Source of the DNA: Whitmania pigra
Taxonomy: Eukaryota > Annelida > Clitellata > Hirudinida > Haemopidae
DNA: 64,000 nucleotides
Assembly: GCA_021613335.1 (NCBI GenBank)
Contig: JAJTWR010000365.1
Coordinates: 2,371,001 to 2,435,000 of the forward strand
Direction: 5' to 3'
A model generated the notes under the pieces. The model did no database searches and was not told where the DNA came from. It saw only the letters and a list, made by a program, of their open reading frames with translations. Each line of letters starts with the position of its first letter. The first letter of the stretch is position 1. The translations under genes and the position numbers were made by a program. Of the stretch, positions 12,601-24,889 are shown piece after piece.

Positions 12601-15600
12601 CTTGTTCCTGTATAGTTTTGTGCAAGGAGGGAGTATATTAGAAAGGTTTTCGTAAAGCCATGTAATATTTTGAAGATTTTGAATATAATTATATCTAAGC
12701 TATAACATGCGCATATTACAGCATGTTATCTATAGAATTTGCAAATCTCTTTTTTGCACAAATCGCAATGCATGCTACTGCATTCATTTGCGATAAAAAA
12801 GTAACTCCCTATTTTATATTACTTATAATTTTTTAAACGAGTTGTAGCATTTTTTCAAGTTTTTTGTTTTATATATTCCATTCTCTTTGGGAATGATATC
12901 TACGTTCTTATTTTCTTTTCAGATTCATTTTTTAAAATTTGTTTGAAGCAAAACATTTTTATTTACCTTTCAGATCAATTATTTTATTTTCAATTATCAA
13001 TTATTGTTGAAACTTGTTTGAAGTGAAATATTCACATTTACTTTTCAGATCAATTATTTTATTTTCAATATTCAATTTTTTGAAATTTGTTTGAAATTAA
13101 ATGTTCTTATTTTCCTTTCAGATCAATTATTTTGTTAAAACAATGGAAGCCCTAAAATTTGGCCTCTTAGCATACATCAGCAGTACAGCCTGCATGCCAC
13201 CATTGTTCAAACTATGAACATACAGCCTTGTGTGTCAAAGTTTGTTTCCGACATGTGGCATTAGCCATTATATTGAATTGCATACTCTTTCTAACTTAAA
13301 ACTCAAGATTTGCTGTGAATATCAGCCCATCTAGTTCACAACTTTGTCTTTATTCTCCTGTACTATGCCTTAATGCTTGTGTTGTCTTGATGTTAAATAG
13401 GTATACAATTTGTAATATATATCTGATTGCATAAAAGGCTATGCTCCACATTATGAAGTTTGAAGGACCATTAAAGAAAAACATGCTAAAGTAGTTAATT
13501 ATTGCAGGATCAGTGGCTGATACTTAAAGAAGAGGTTGTCCTTCCATTTCCAATAACCTTGGGGTTGTGCAAGGCATGCACGAAATGTTTTCTCGTACTC
13601 CTACAAAGTCAATTCAAGCAGCAAGGGAATATGGGCTATCCTTTTTACTGTGTAAAACAAGTTTAAATGGCATGTCTGAAAACTGCATTGCTGTGACTCT
13701 ATGTCACATTTATAAGGAGTTTGGGGGAGTAATGGGGGATTTATGTTTGGCATAAAGATTGGCCTGACCTCTTTAAAGATATTCTTTGTAGTGATGGGGC
13801 TGTTTTCTACATTCGCAATAATATAATGTAAACAGAATTTTCTTTCTCAAGAGAAAAACTGCAATAAATCTCGTTTTAAATACTTTATAAAAATAAATAT
13901 TGACTTAATCAATTTTTTCTATCGACATATCACTGTTTGATTAATTTCTTAATGGCGAGATACAAGCTATTTGTCTGACTTCTTGAAAAGCTTGGGAATA
14001 GTCATATACTTATGCCAACAGCTCAACCTTCAGAGCTATAATCTACTATAGCCCAGGAGGATCTAATTCCGAATTCTGAATACTTAGTTGGAAAGGGCAT
14101 ACATTGATAATTTCTGTGATGCAATATCTTAGTTCCGTCACAGAACACAATTGGTGTTTTCCACCAAACCACTCCCAAATTGTCTCTAAAGGGCAACCAG
14201 TCATACACTGACTTTATGGTGAAGGCAAGAAATAAATTACAAAAGTTGAAAAATGGGGAATTACTTTCCAATTACCCAATATATGCTTATTTTAAATTAT
14301 ATTAGTAATTATATGTGTGAAATTAAATTTAAAAACAATAATTAAATTGTCTTGTCACCATAAAAATGAGAACTCACTTCACTCTTTCCATTGTATCTCC
14401 AAATTTGTCCTCCAAATTATCAAAACTTGGGTAATAATAAGGTGATGGGACAATTATTTCCAAAAGACCAGAACTAATTGACTCTGTATACCTACAAATA
14501 ATTATGTAAACAATATAGTTTCAAAAAGTTATAAATAATTATATCTTTTATAAATGTAGTTGCGAAATATAAATTTTCAAATTTGTACATAAATCGCATT
14601 TATTCATCATTAATTTTATGCTCACATTTACATTACCATTCATATTATAATAATCATAAAATTATCCATTCTTTATTTTAAAATTAATACTTATAAATTT
14701 ACACTTATAATAAGTTATGCATCTTCAATATGGGATAGGGGCATCCATTCAGCTGGAACAAATAAGCAGTCCAATACATCAAAAAAGCCAATGAGCTTAT
14801 CCAAAATAACAGATAACTCCAAAGTAAGTAGAATTTAAAAAAGAAAACACAATTCACCTCATCTGAATATCAATGATAGTCTTGTTGACAAAACTTTGAT
14901 CATCAATCTATGAATAAAAAATTTGCTATGATTAATAATAAACAAAATAACCTGAAAAATAATGTTTAAATAGAGGAAACCTATGAGAATGTGTTTGCAT
15001 GTTCATTATCATAAGTAAAATTACCTCGCAAATCGATACAACAATCAAGACATCTTCTTTCTCTGTCTCACTCAAGCTGTAGATTAGTGAGTCCAACGTG
15101 TTCATTAAATAACTCTCTTGATTTCTTTTAATTGTTGGCACACCAATTACAAGAGAAACTTCAAATTCAAGAATTAAATTCAATTGTAGTAAAAACTGTA
15201 GAATAAATTTATTAACAGCCCCATGCACACAGAATGGAAGAATTTTTTTTACAGATATTTACCCCCAAAATTGGCAAAGTTTCCATCATTAAATTGAGCA
15301 TACAAATCATAACACCGACTTTAACACACTAAATTTTTAACTATTTACATTGTTTTTTTTTTTTTGTAATTGAAAAAATGAATTTTGGGTTATCTATTTC
15401 ATGTGTACAAGATGGAGTGTAATGGAGGATTTTGGACAGTTTCAATAAACTTTTTCAACTTGACATATGAAGATCTTTTCAGAAAACCTTAGTTGACCAT
15501 TGCTGCTGAGGAAAAGTGGCCCAAGGCTAGATGAAGTCCTCATACCACCCATAAATGACCAACTACCTTCTAGGGGGAAGAAGTCAACACATAACCTCCA

Positions 15601-17117
15601 AGGGGTTTTCACCATGCAATTATGAGACAAATCAGCTCACCTCTAAAAGAAATCTAATTGATGCTATGATAGCTCTCTATCTCTCTGCTAGTTCCCAGTG
15701 ACAGGATCATTTTCAAACTCATATTTATTATTATTAGGTGGTGTTCAAAATGTAAATAGATTAAAATTCTTCCCAAAACACCATGACAGATTCATTCTCA
15801 AATCTTCAAAGATTTTGAGGTAATCCACAAGGTTTGGAACAGCTGCACGGCCTCTAGGGATTTTATCCTTTTCAAAATTGACTTAAAAACTTAATTATTT
15901 CTCATTCACAATGTATTACACATGACATAACATTTTAAATGACTGAAATAGATGCTAACTTAATCATATAATTTTGTCAACATTGAGCTACCAGGAAATA
16001 TTAATAAATATATCAATATTTTGCAAGTTTTTTTTTACATTATGAACACATTTGGGTTTATCACTTAAAGAATTTCTGTACAAGATGCCACATGTGCAAT
16101 GTAATATTACAAGAATCAGATTTTATTGACCCAGTCAATGAAAAAATTATTTGACATCCTTGACAAAAACATCAAAAATATTTTTGATAAAATACCACTG
16201 ATATTCAAGTTTTATTGATAATTTTTATTTAATATTAACTTGTTTTATTTAATGTTATCTTGTTTTGTGCACAATCTAAATGAAACTTGTATAAATATAT
16301 ATGATACTTTAAAAAAACACTTGTTGAAATTGTGTGACTCTTAAAAATGTTTGCAGTCATATGTCTGGGTCACACTGTGCTAGTGGGATAATGAAGAAAG
16401 CTCAATGAAACCTACCTGTGTTTCTGTACTAATCGTAACACTTAGAATATTAAATCACAAATATTTCAATGAGATTAATGCCCTGAGTTGGACTTACTAA
16501 CAGTAAGTAATGTTATACAAGTAGTTGAAGAATTTAATTAAAAGAAACCCAAGTAGTACCTCCATACCGACTTTGAGACAGCTTGAACCATGGCTGAATA
16601 GCATTGGGCATGTCTTTGAGATGAGGCAAATAAGTATAAATATTAGGGAGACTCAAATCATGGCTGAATGGAACGTTATGCAGGGTAGGGTCAGATGTGG
16701 AAAGTAACACTTCATCTGTGCCATTGTCTGATTTTTGACTTCGAGAGGAGCTGTGTAAATTATATACTGCATTACAAGTGGAGATGAAAAATAATTATGT
16801 AATTTCCAACTTTGTCCACAGTTCACTCTTTCCCAACTTTTCATAGATTAAAAGCTGAGACTTTAGCTTAAACATGGTGATTTCATGTTGTTGGTTCAAA
16901 GATTCTATATATTTCAGACGGTTTCTTGTATCTAATAAATTTTTTTCTAATTCTTCAATGCTTGATTTATCTAAATTGAAAAAATATTTTTTATGTAGGC
17001 CATATTTCATGTCATATAAAAGTGCTGGTCAAATTTACCTGAAATTAGTGTGTACCACATAATGAAGATAAAAGAGATGATAATGGTCCACACCAATGTT
17101 CTTAATATTAACCTCAT
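6639..17117 (-). CDS. MGAT4: Alpha-1,3-mannosyl-glycoprotein 4-beta-N-acetylglucosaminyltransferase (GnT-IV, GT54)
   Basis: Twelve coding exons on the minus strand: 17039-17117, 16827-16970, 16560-16766, 15025-15158, 14858-14907, 14378-14491, 9490-9565, 9245-9359, 9043-9173, 7724-7831, 7471-7664 and 6639-6924. Phases match throughout, giving 545 residues (human MGAT4A 535, MGAT4B 548). Residues about 6-25 are a type II signal anchor. A coiled-coil stem follows, then the catalytic GT54 domain with [22 protein letters not shown], the acidic LEDD motif near residue 270 and [10 protein letters not shown]. The C-terminal lectin-like domain includes [19 protein letters not shown] and WVILSE. The enzyme acts in the Golgi and adds the beta-1,4 GlcNAc branch to the alpha-1,3 arm of N-glycans. 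Paralogues A and B cannot be told apart here. The C-terminus is uncertain: a good donor at 6702/6701 could splice out the final 21 codons. Introns longer than 300 bp without recognised content: 6925-7470, 7832-9042, 14492-14857, 15159-16559. Confidence 0.94.
11239..11753 (+). mobile_element. LINE 3' fragment (CR1/L2-like reverse transcriptase C-terminus)
   Basis: Inside MGAT4 intron 6, on the opposite strand, an open frame of about 170 codons without an ATG ends at TGA 11751-11753. It reads [20 protein letters not shown], then [22 protein letters not shown] and [20 protein letters not shown]. That is the conserved tail of non-LTR retrotransposon RTs of the CR1/L2/Jockey type. It is 5'-truncated, as LINE insertions usually are. 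The absence of stops suggests a fairly young copy. Confidence 0.82.
12917..13140 (+). repeat. AT-rich tandem repeat, about 75-bp unit
   Basis: Within MGAT4 intron 6, three to four diverged copies each begin CTTTTCAGAT or CTTTCAGATC and run through TTTTATTTTCAA, then AATTTGTTTGAAG. The first and last copies are partial. Confidence 0.6.
13567..13840 (+). pseudogene. Possible relic of a DDE transposon
   Basis: In MGAT4 intron 6 an ORF contains [19 protein letters not shown], resembling the helix-turn-helix region (PxKSxRRAxxELG) of many insect and invertebrate transposases. Downstream, in another frame, [14 protein letters not shown] resembles the FSDEAxFH catalytic strand of the same families. 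Two frame changes separate them. This rests on short motif likeness only. Confidence 0.35.
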
Positions 17118-18009
17118 AATGGCAAAGGACCTAAATATAATAAATAATAAACTCGTAACGCTTCAAATTAAATTATAACAAAAACTATGGCCATTTTAAA
17201 TCATGGTATCAAAACACTAGAGGCTCTTTGGTAAAGAGTCTTTACCAGGTCATTGAAATGTCTTTCAAATGCCTAATCAAATTCTTGTCTCAAACTTGCA
17301 AATATGTTACATAATAAAAGCTTTTTATAGCCTGACTTTATGATATTCCGTTATATGATGACAAGCTCATTTTTTATTTAATTTTATGTAATAAGTGTAG
17401 CAGCTGCCTTTATTAATATTCACGACAAAAATTTCATAAATTTCCTTATAAATTATTAAAAGCAAGCCGTGTGAAGTTTGAAAGTAAAATAAGTGAAACA
17501 GAAATTCAATTGATAATTCCAAAGTTTAAAAGATTGGGTTGAAAAACTTAAAGTGTCAAAGAGCTCATAAATTTATTTGGCAACTCTACATAACATAAAT
17601 TAAATTTTATTTGTCTTACTTACTAAGTTATGATTTGGACACATCCAATCAAAATGCCTAACACACACACTCAATTGAAACACTTTGAACACACAGATGT
17701 TTGATTTTATGTATAAAGTAATATTGAGAAATATAGCACCAAGCATCTGTTCTTCACATTACCACATAAGAAAATAATTTAGATTGGTATTGTCAGCATT
17801 TTACAGGAATTGAAAATACTGATTACAATCATTACAAGTACAATCTTACCTTTTATTGTGACATTTAAGAATATTGATCCAACATTTTACCTATACAGAT
17901 GTGCCTTCCAATGAGTTGCTTAGTTCAATGGGCCTGTAGTGAGCGGTTTTAGTGTATTTATTTACTGGTTGGTTTTAGAAGACTTATCAGACTGACATCA
18001 ACCTCTAAT
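17118..18009. other. Upstream flank of MGAT4
   Basis: AT-rich sequence with no recognised gene or repeat. It would hold the MGAT4 promoter; no TATA box or other element could be assigned with confidence. Confidence 0.4.
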
Positions 18010-18480
18010 CAATGAGTTTTTATGCTCCAACATCAAGTCCCTCCTTATCACAGTCTATCACTACTTCCTCAAACCCATGAAGAAGTACCCAAAAATCAAC
18101 CAACAACTTGTAGACCTTCTCCCCCTGTACCTAGAGTACATCATGGAGTGGCACAAGGAACTCAGCATAGCCTTCAAGGCCAGGCAGAAGGAGCAACCGG
18201 TATTCCAGGAGATATGAAGTGTACTCATGAACAGGTAATCTGGACCCAACAGCCTGAAGCTCCAAGAACAGTGCGCTGAGTTTTACATGGATCAGCAAGT
18301 CAACCCAGAGCTTCCAAAGAACAAGAGGATGATGCTTAGAGGCAGGAAGCTTACCTCAATCACTTCATCATGAATACCACTCAGAAGTAGTTCTGCAAAA
18401 AGCAGGACCTCGAGGATTGCCCACCAACAACTCATAACGTACCTATGCTCTTCCACAACCTCCTCAAATTCAATGTAATC
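18010..18480 (+). pseudogene. Degenerate coding remnant, family not recognised
   Basis: A patch of higher GC content encodes coherent but frame-broken peptide. It starts NIKSLLITVYHYFLKPMKKY and continues through LVDLLPLYLEYIMEWHKEL to a stop near 18217. Other frames then give LKLQEQCAEFYMDQQVNPEL and KKQDLEDCPPTTHNVP. Composition and continuity across shifted frames suggest a decayed gene copy or transposon ORF. No splice sites are evident. I do not recognise the family. Confidence 0.35.
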
Positions 18481-18903
18481 TACATCTAATCAGTTATCTA
18501 ATCTATTAGAGACAATAAATGTGTCATATAGCATGTCACAACATGTTACTGTTGCATATCTATTAGAGAAAGAGACTTTGGTGATCCTGACATAACACAG
18601 AAACCTCAGTGAAAATCAAATAAAAAAGTTAGCAGTTGACAAGAAGATGTTGCAGCATCCCCAATTCACGGCCCCTACTCCTTGTTCTGCATATCTTGGA
18701 TTCCCAATTCTTACTTCTCCTATTTCTCAATTCTAGATCAATGTTGCCAAAGTTCCATGGAACCTAATGGTTACATAAGTATGATGCATTAGTATTAAAA
18801 TACAAAGCCTTCAAAAATTTACATGAATGAGAAAAGGATGGGGTCTGCTGTGATTAAATTTTTTCCAAAGTTCCTTGGACTCACAAAAATTTGGATAACA
18901 ATG
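18481..18903. other. Intergenic flank left of the hAT insertion
   Basis: Moderately C-rich sequence without recognisable genes. It is the left flank of the hAT insertion, and nothing else is supported. Confidence 0.4.
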
Positions 18904-18911
18904 TCCTAGAG

Positions 18912-19792
18912 CAACATTTTCCAACGATTGGCGACATTTGAACTTTGTAACAACAATGAGGGCAGGTTACATAAGAAAATGTTCTCTTATGATAAATGTA
19001 GTTAAGTTACTTAAGTACATTCACTAATACTGTGAATACACATGAAACTAAAAACATGATATTCAAATATTGTCTTGCTTTATTAATGTGAATTGATATT
19101 TTGCATAGTTTATCAATGTCTGCTCTGACAGAGGTAGTAGCGAATGTATCTGAAAGCTGACTTCGGTATCGATTTTTCATAAATTTCACCCTTGAAAAAA
19201 ATTGCTCACAACAATATGATGCAAAAAGTGAAATCATTTTCCTGGCATGTTGCTCTAAATTTGGATGCTTTCTACACACATACTCTTTGTAAAAAGTTAC
19301 CAAGTCTTTGCTATCATATGCTCTCCTCAAGCCCATATCAGATTAAGTCTATCAGCTGCATTTGACAGCTCTCAGGACTGTCCATCACTGCAACATCAAA
19401 TTGTTGAGAAAGATCCTTTTTACATTTCCTAAAATCTTCAAATCTGTTTGTAAATTCATTACACAACTTGTCAATATTTTCAGCATACTTGGAGCCATCC
19501 AAATCAGCTATTTCTGCTTTTCTGAGAGCAAGAGTAGGAAAATAGATGAGTGCTGTTCTACTCAACCGTGTCTTAAAAAGTATCTTTTAGCCTTGTTTTA
19601 AAATAAAAAGATGCAACATATTTGCCAACTTCCTTAATATTTGATGTGGTCAATTCGAAAACAATAAAACTGCTTTCACAATTTTGAAAATAAACTAGAA
19701 ATTAAAGTGCGTAATTCTAAAAATCAAAATATTATTCTGGGGCCACATCAACTGGCCTGATGAGCTGGGTTGTGGCCTGTTGCACACCCCTG
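18912..19792 (-). mobile_element. Internally deleted hAT transposon with 8-bp target duplication
   Basis: The 8-bp sequence TCCTAGAG occurs at 18904-18911 and again at 19793-19800, exactly flanking this 881-bp segment. The right end, read inward, is CAGGGGTGTGCAACAGGCC, a classic hAT terminus; the left end, CAACATTTTCCAACGATTGG, is a diverged match. The interior holds the C-terminal part of a hAT transposase on the minus strand. The 8-bp duplication is diagnostic of hAT elements. Confidence 0.88.
19080..19565 (-). pseudogene. hAT transposase C-terminal dimerisation region, broken
   Basis: The minus strand reads EFTNRFEDFRKCKKDLSQQF, then MDSPESCQMQLIDLI, an in-frame TGA, then YGLRRAYDSKD and HPNLEQHARKMISLFASYCC with CEQFFSRVKFMKNRYRSQL. 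This is the conserved C-terminal order (LCNEFxxRFxDF...QMxLIDL...SLF.S...CEQxFS.MK) of the GTF2IRD2/EPM2AIP1/SCAND3 type of hAT transposase. The stop codon and the loss of the N-terminal catalytic part mean no active enzyme is made. Confidence 0.8.
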
Positions 19793-19800
19793 TCCTAGAG

Positions 19801-22318
19801 TCTCTTGGAGATCCAATTCTAATTCAAGACATTTCCAATTTCAATTACAACTCTTGGATCCCAGACACAATGTGGTTTTTAAATCCTGTGACTCATCCCC
19901 AGAAACAGTCTTCAGCCATCCTCATCTTGGAAGCTCAAGCAAACGGACTCAACAACTTCGAATGACATCACATCCCTATTAGTGTGCAATGAGGCCACAC
20001 ATAAACAATTCGAATCTTTCCTTTACTGTTTGGTCCCCTGGATCCTCAGGGATTCAAGATTTCCAATTTCAATGGCCATTCTTGGATCCTAGTCACAGTG
20101 TGGTTTAAATCCGGTGCCATCACAAGCAACAGCATTCAGTCTTTTTCACCTCGAGAAAATGGACCCAGCAATTTCAATTTGAAATACTTCAAACAAAAAG
20201 CAAGTTCTCTGATGTTGCAGTGTGTTGTCACTGTTTTTGAGTTGAACATCTGTTACTTAGCTCAATGTTACAAAAAAAAATGACCCATCATAACCCTTAA
20301 CAATATAGGTGCAAAATGTCATTAAAAATAATTGCAACAAATTTAATATGCCTAATGCTTAATGATCACAATGTTAAATTAACAAGATAAGATTATGCAA
20401 GAGCCATCTTTGTAAAGACCACTAGCTACTAGTTTAAGATCTAGTCTGATTGGAATCATTATTATTAGTAATGACTTCAAAATTAGGTTACTCCTACACA
20501 AAGAATCTTTAAAATATCGAATAAATTAGCAGTAAAACATATTCTTATTCTGGATATTTTTTACCTTCAGATAGAGTTGTTTCCAGATCAAACAATATTT
20601 GCAACGACAATAGCTGCAGAATGTCAACCGGTCACCAACATGAGCTGCTTGTACTGAGCTCCACAGGTAAAATAAGAACCCATGCCTATGAGAACCATAC
20701 ACGATGTCTTCAAGATTAAAATATAATTAACTCATCTTTTCCATATCTGCCAATTTTAGAAAACAAGAACATGGCAAGTTCTGACTACTTAACTCGTAAC
20801 TCAATAGGAAAGTTAAAGCACTTTGTTCGATCACTCAATAATTGACTAGTTTAAAACAATGTCAATAAAATATATCAATATTTTTAATGTCATGTTACTG
20901 ATATTTAATATTAAAGCCCTAATTTAGATTTTACATTTGTGGAAAAGCTATTGCCAAAATAAACATCAAATATCTTTTAAGGAAAGAAGCACTTCAAAAC
21001 TGAAAAACAACATTGCATTAAAGAAATTATTAAAGCAAATATACAACATTAGCTAATGAAATTAAAATTCACAAAAATCCAATGATGGCAATTATCAAGG
21101 AGCATAAATTATTATATTTAAATTTTATACTAAAGAACAGCTTTGTTTTAGCAATTAATTTTCCAGAATGAAAAACAGTTGCCAAAAAGTTAAAACACTT
21201 AAAGCTGACCAGTTATGTTCCAATTTTTAAATATATCTGACGAACAAAACTAGCCACTGCACAAAAAAATCTCGTATCATTGTCACAATTCAAAGAAAAT
21301 AATGATAGACAGATACTGAAATAATTAATAACATTCTGAATTGAAAAGTTCAAAGGATATCAACGTGATGTTCTAAACAACGTCCAATTTAGACTATGCA
21401 AAACAACTAACCTCCAGATATTTCTGAATCATAAAATGGTTCCTTAAATTCCAAATAAAAATGATGCGACTGTTTTACAATGATGACATAGCAATCGAAG
21501 AAAAAATATAAAACGTCCATGTCCTCGCTTAAGCACCGATCAGGTGGTCCACGTAAAAATCACATAACTTTCTATATAAACATTTATGTATATGGTTCCG
21601 GATTTCTTAGAATTAGTATATACTGTCATACTGTAAAGTTAATAACAACACACCATGCATCTCAGTCACGATCATAACCGCTTTTTTCTTACCGACGGAA
21701 GTTAGAAACGATTAAAACTAATAATGATAATTAAACCTATCCTTTCCCCAATAATGTTTTCTGGGGTATTAAAAAGCAGTTACTGATTGATTTATGTCAA
21801 ATTTATAAATGCATAACTGCTAATGAAAACCATTCATTTTCGTAAATCGCATTTTTTTTAAATTAAAAGTTTGATTTTTTGAAATTTGACTTTAAATGTT
21901 TTGTTAAAGGCATACATTCTCGACTTCGAGGAACAGCCTTCAAAGACGCTCACATTATAACAAAAGGGAAATTCCCAATAGCACGCACCCTTTTAAGATT
22001 GCGTACCAAAATTTTCAATTTCAAAATGTTGTCGCGTGCCGAGTAGACCTACCAAAGACGCAGCTATGCCGAAGGATAAGCACGTGCAAGGACAAGAACT
22101 TCTTTATCCATCCTATCTATTTAACCAATCAGATGAAACTGGCTTATTTTGGGGAGGTGGTCATAGCCTTAGAAGTAAAAACGTCATAATCTTAAATTAA
22201 TTTATGTCGCTACAACATGCAATTAATTTAATTAGTTAGGAAAATAGACTCATCAGAACACTTTAAAATTAAACCATAAAAATAGAACCTCTAATCCTAA
22301 TCTAACCCTGACTTAAAC
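19801..22318. other. Intergenic sequence with a diverged direct duplication
   Basis: Bases about 19805-19920 and 20040-20150 are diverged copies sharing AAGA(C)TTTCCAATTTCAA, CTTGGATCC and CACA(G)TGTGGTTT. The rest, to about 22290, is AT-rich and shows no recognised gene or element. Confidence 0.45.
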
Positions 22319-22355
22319 CCTAACCCAAACCCTAACCCCAGATATTAAGTTATTA
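22319..22355 (+). repeat. Telomere-like repeat, left arm of an inverted pair
   Basis: CCTAACCCAAACCCTAA (22319-22335) followed after 9 bases by TTAAGTTATTA. The same two blocks occur inverted at 26178-26209. Upstream bases 22290-22318 continue the degenerate CTAACCC pattern. Confidence 0.6.
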
Positions 22356-22575
22356 AAATGCACCATAGGACTCAAACTTATGATAGCCAGACAAGGGCGG
22401 ATCACTTTGGCAGGGGAGGAGGGGAAGGCCAGGGGTGTAGCCGGGGCATTTTGCGCTCGGGGACAAACTATAATATACATACACGACCATTGCCTCCTCT
22501 TTTTCTATTGGCTTCTCTACGAGTTCGCGATTCGGCTGCAGGTCCCGTGAGGAGTCAAACTTCTATTTCTTAATC

Positions 22576-22815
22576 TTAACCTTCACTAATCATTAAATCA
22601 ATAAATTTAATAATCAAGTGTTGCATTTTTGCATTGACGTTGTTATTATAAACTACATTAAACAAAGTGGCTTGTTTTGACCAACGAAAATAATTCCTTT
22701 GCGAAAATGGAATATTGTGTTCGGCCGTAAAAGCCGTCAACAATAGCTCAACTTGAGCTAGCTTTCCTTGAATTGAGAGCTCGTTAGAAGTTTTACAAAA
22801 CTGGCCATTAACCAA
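22576..22815 (-). pseudogene. Possible hAT-like transposase fragment
   Basis: The minus-strand peptide QGKLAQVELLLTAFTAEHNI followed by PFSQ resembles the (A)EVxxxxFxxEHNIPxS block upstream of the RNaseH-like domain in KRAB-like hAT proteins, then loses frame. A hAT-like start CAGGGGTGTAGCCGGGG lies nearby at about 22431. Homology is limited to this motif. Confidence 0.35.
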
Positions 22816-24404
22816 AGTTGGGCCTTCATGTTTTTCGCATATTTCTGTATCTACTGTTAGCCAGCAGACCTGATTTATTATTAGTGTTATTCAATAAACA
22901 TTAACAAACATTCACATTTCACTCCAAAGCGATTTTTGGGATATGCTTGTATCCAATCCTTTAGAATCCATTAAATGCCTGATTGTACCACATCTGAGCT
23001 TTCTTATGAGGTGGATCTACACTGCTAGCAACCGGAGTAACTGCGTCACCGTTCATAAATCAAAGTCCAATGTAGAAAGCGCGCGCAAATACAGCGGAAA
23101 AGAAGGAAGCCGATAGTGATGAAGGTTCTTCATTGAAGAGATGAGCCATCTAGATGAGAATCTAACAGAATATTATTTTTTTCACAAGAAATCTAGATTT
23201 CTAAACAAAAAGCTACTAACCCAGATTGGGTCCAAATAAAAAAACAAGATCTTAAAAACCCAACACTGGCAACACTGAATAAAACACTTTTTTGAATGTT
23301 TGAGCCCCATGAGTTTATATGATTAAAAGGTCTGCGCCGTTAAAGTAATCCCCTCGTCGTTAATACAAACATGACCTTGCATGCTGATTTGTTGTTTGCA
23401 AAAAAATATTCAAATAGATTACTTTTGATTGGATGTTGACTGCTCCTTGCATGTGCTTGTTGCCGAAGGTGTGGGGCGAAGTCTCCACCAACAATCCACG
23501 CCTGAAATGTAGTGTGATTTTTTTATGGTATCACCATAATATAGTTAAATAAATACTGAGTTGTTTTTCAGCAGCTAGGCAGTACTGCAAAAAAAAAAGA
23601 ATATAGGGAGAAAATTAGATAAAAAGGGGTCAGTCGGGTATAATGGACAGTTAGTAAAAACACAATAAAAAGCGAACAACATGAAACCAGGTTTGCATAA
23701 ATAGTGAATTAATGTGGGATTATGAAAATAAACAACAATTGACTCGAGAATTAGATTTGTTTGCTTTTTTGCCCTAATCGTCGTTACAGGTAAGTCGCTA
23801 AAATTAATTGCTTAGTCGCATGACTTGACATTACTTGATTGAAAATAACACTAAACACATATTGGTGTGTGTCGTAATCTTCCAATGTACGAGACGAACT
23901 TTCACAGGGTCAAAATATAGAAGAATGTCACCAATTCTAGTTAATTCCATACTATTTTCCATACTAATTCCCTGCTTTGGGGTAAAATGGGCTACCTTTG
24001 ACTATGCACAGACTGAAGCTCAAATCCAGTAAAGCTCCATCTAGTAAACATCGAACTATAAGCGGGGTGCCATACTTACAAGCAATCCATATAAAGAGCA
24101 GTTAGAACAACGTAATGTAGGAGAGCCATTACGTAAACCGGGCGAATATCGTTTTCGTTTTCGGTGCCGAAATTTGACATTTTTTCATTTATGGTGTCAT
24201 TTCGTTTTCTGTCCCATTAGGAAAATTAATTCTCGGTTAATTTTCTTTTACAATAGAAATTTTTTTTTAAAGTTTTTACAATTCAGTTTGAGTTTAGTGA
24301 GTTTGTATTGTTCATATATGCAGCAATGGTTGACAAACTCCGGTCTAGCTAGTATTATATTAGTTATTACGTCAATACGGTTAGTACGTCCTAACGCTCC
24401 CTAG

Positions 24405-24505
24405 AACTAATTTTGAATTTTGGCTAAAAACAAATAAAGGTTATTTCGTCAAGCTGTGCGAGGGTTTGCCCCATCCTATCCTCCTTTGAAAATGCTGAAA
24501 TGAAG
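24405..24505 (+). repeat. Copy of an unnamed dispersed repeat
   Basis: GAATTTTGGCTAAAAACAAA, then AAAGGTTATTTCGTCAAGC and GAGGGTTTGCC, match two other places in the window (43060-43190 and 48855-49030). No coding capacity. Confidence 0.5.
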
Positions 24506-24889
24506 TCTCTGTTAAAAGCTCATCAATGCTACAAGCTCAACAATGAATATTTGCCCCCATGGTCCCAGCCGAAAGGAAGAGAATGACTGACCATCAACGG
24601 ACTCAAGGATTACCAACTTTGCTTTCAAAAGACTTTCGATTCTGAATAACGCCCGGACAATGGCGTGCCAGTTAGAAGGTGTACGTATGGAAGAGTTTTC
24701 GCAACCGAGAGGGGACTCACAGTCTATCAAACAAAATCAAATTGCAGGTGTGAGGCATTGAGACAGCGTAGTTGCAGATAAGTAAAACGCCGGACGACAC
24801 CGGACCGGAGTCACACCGAGTGTGTCCGAGTCTCTCGCCAAGGACAAGATCCCCCAAGAGGCAGGAAAAGGTTCCCTCGAAGAAATGAC

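Noticed and set aside
14023..14271. Minus-strand ORF of 82 codons in MGAT4 intron 6
   Set aside because: It lies between exons 6 and 7, whose phases join directly (AA|A TGG). It has no likeness to GnT-IV and no clear splice sites, so it is treated as chance or an unknown repeat fragment.
20578..20665. Exon-like segment on the plus strand (acceptor CTTCAG, ATG, donor CACAG|GTAAAA)
   Set aside because: No partner exons or protein family could be found on either side, so a gene cannot be supported.
22290..22345. True interstitial telomere array
   Set aside because: The repeats are degenerate (CTAACCC, CCAAACC mixtures) and only a few units long; described instead as one arm of an inverted pair.
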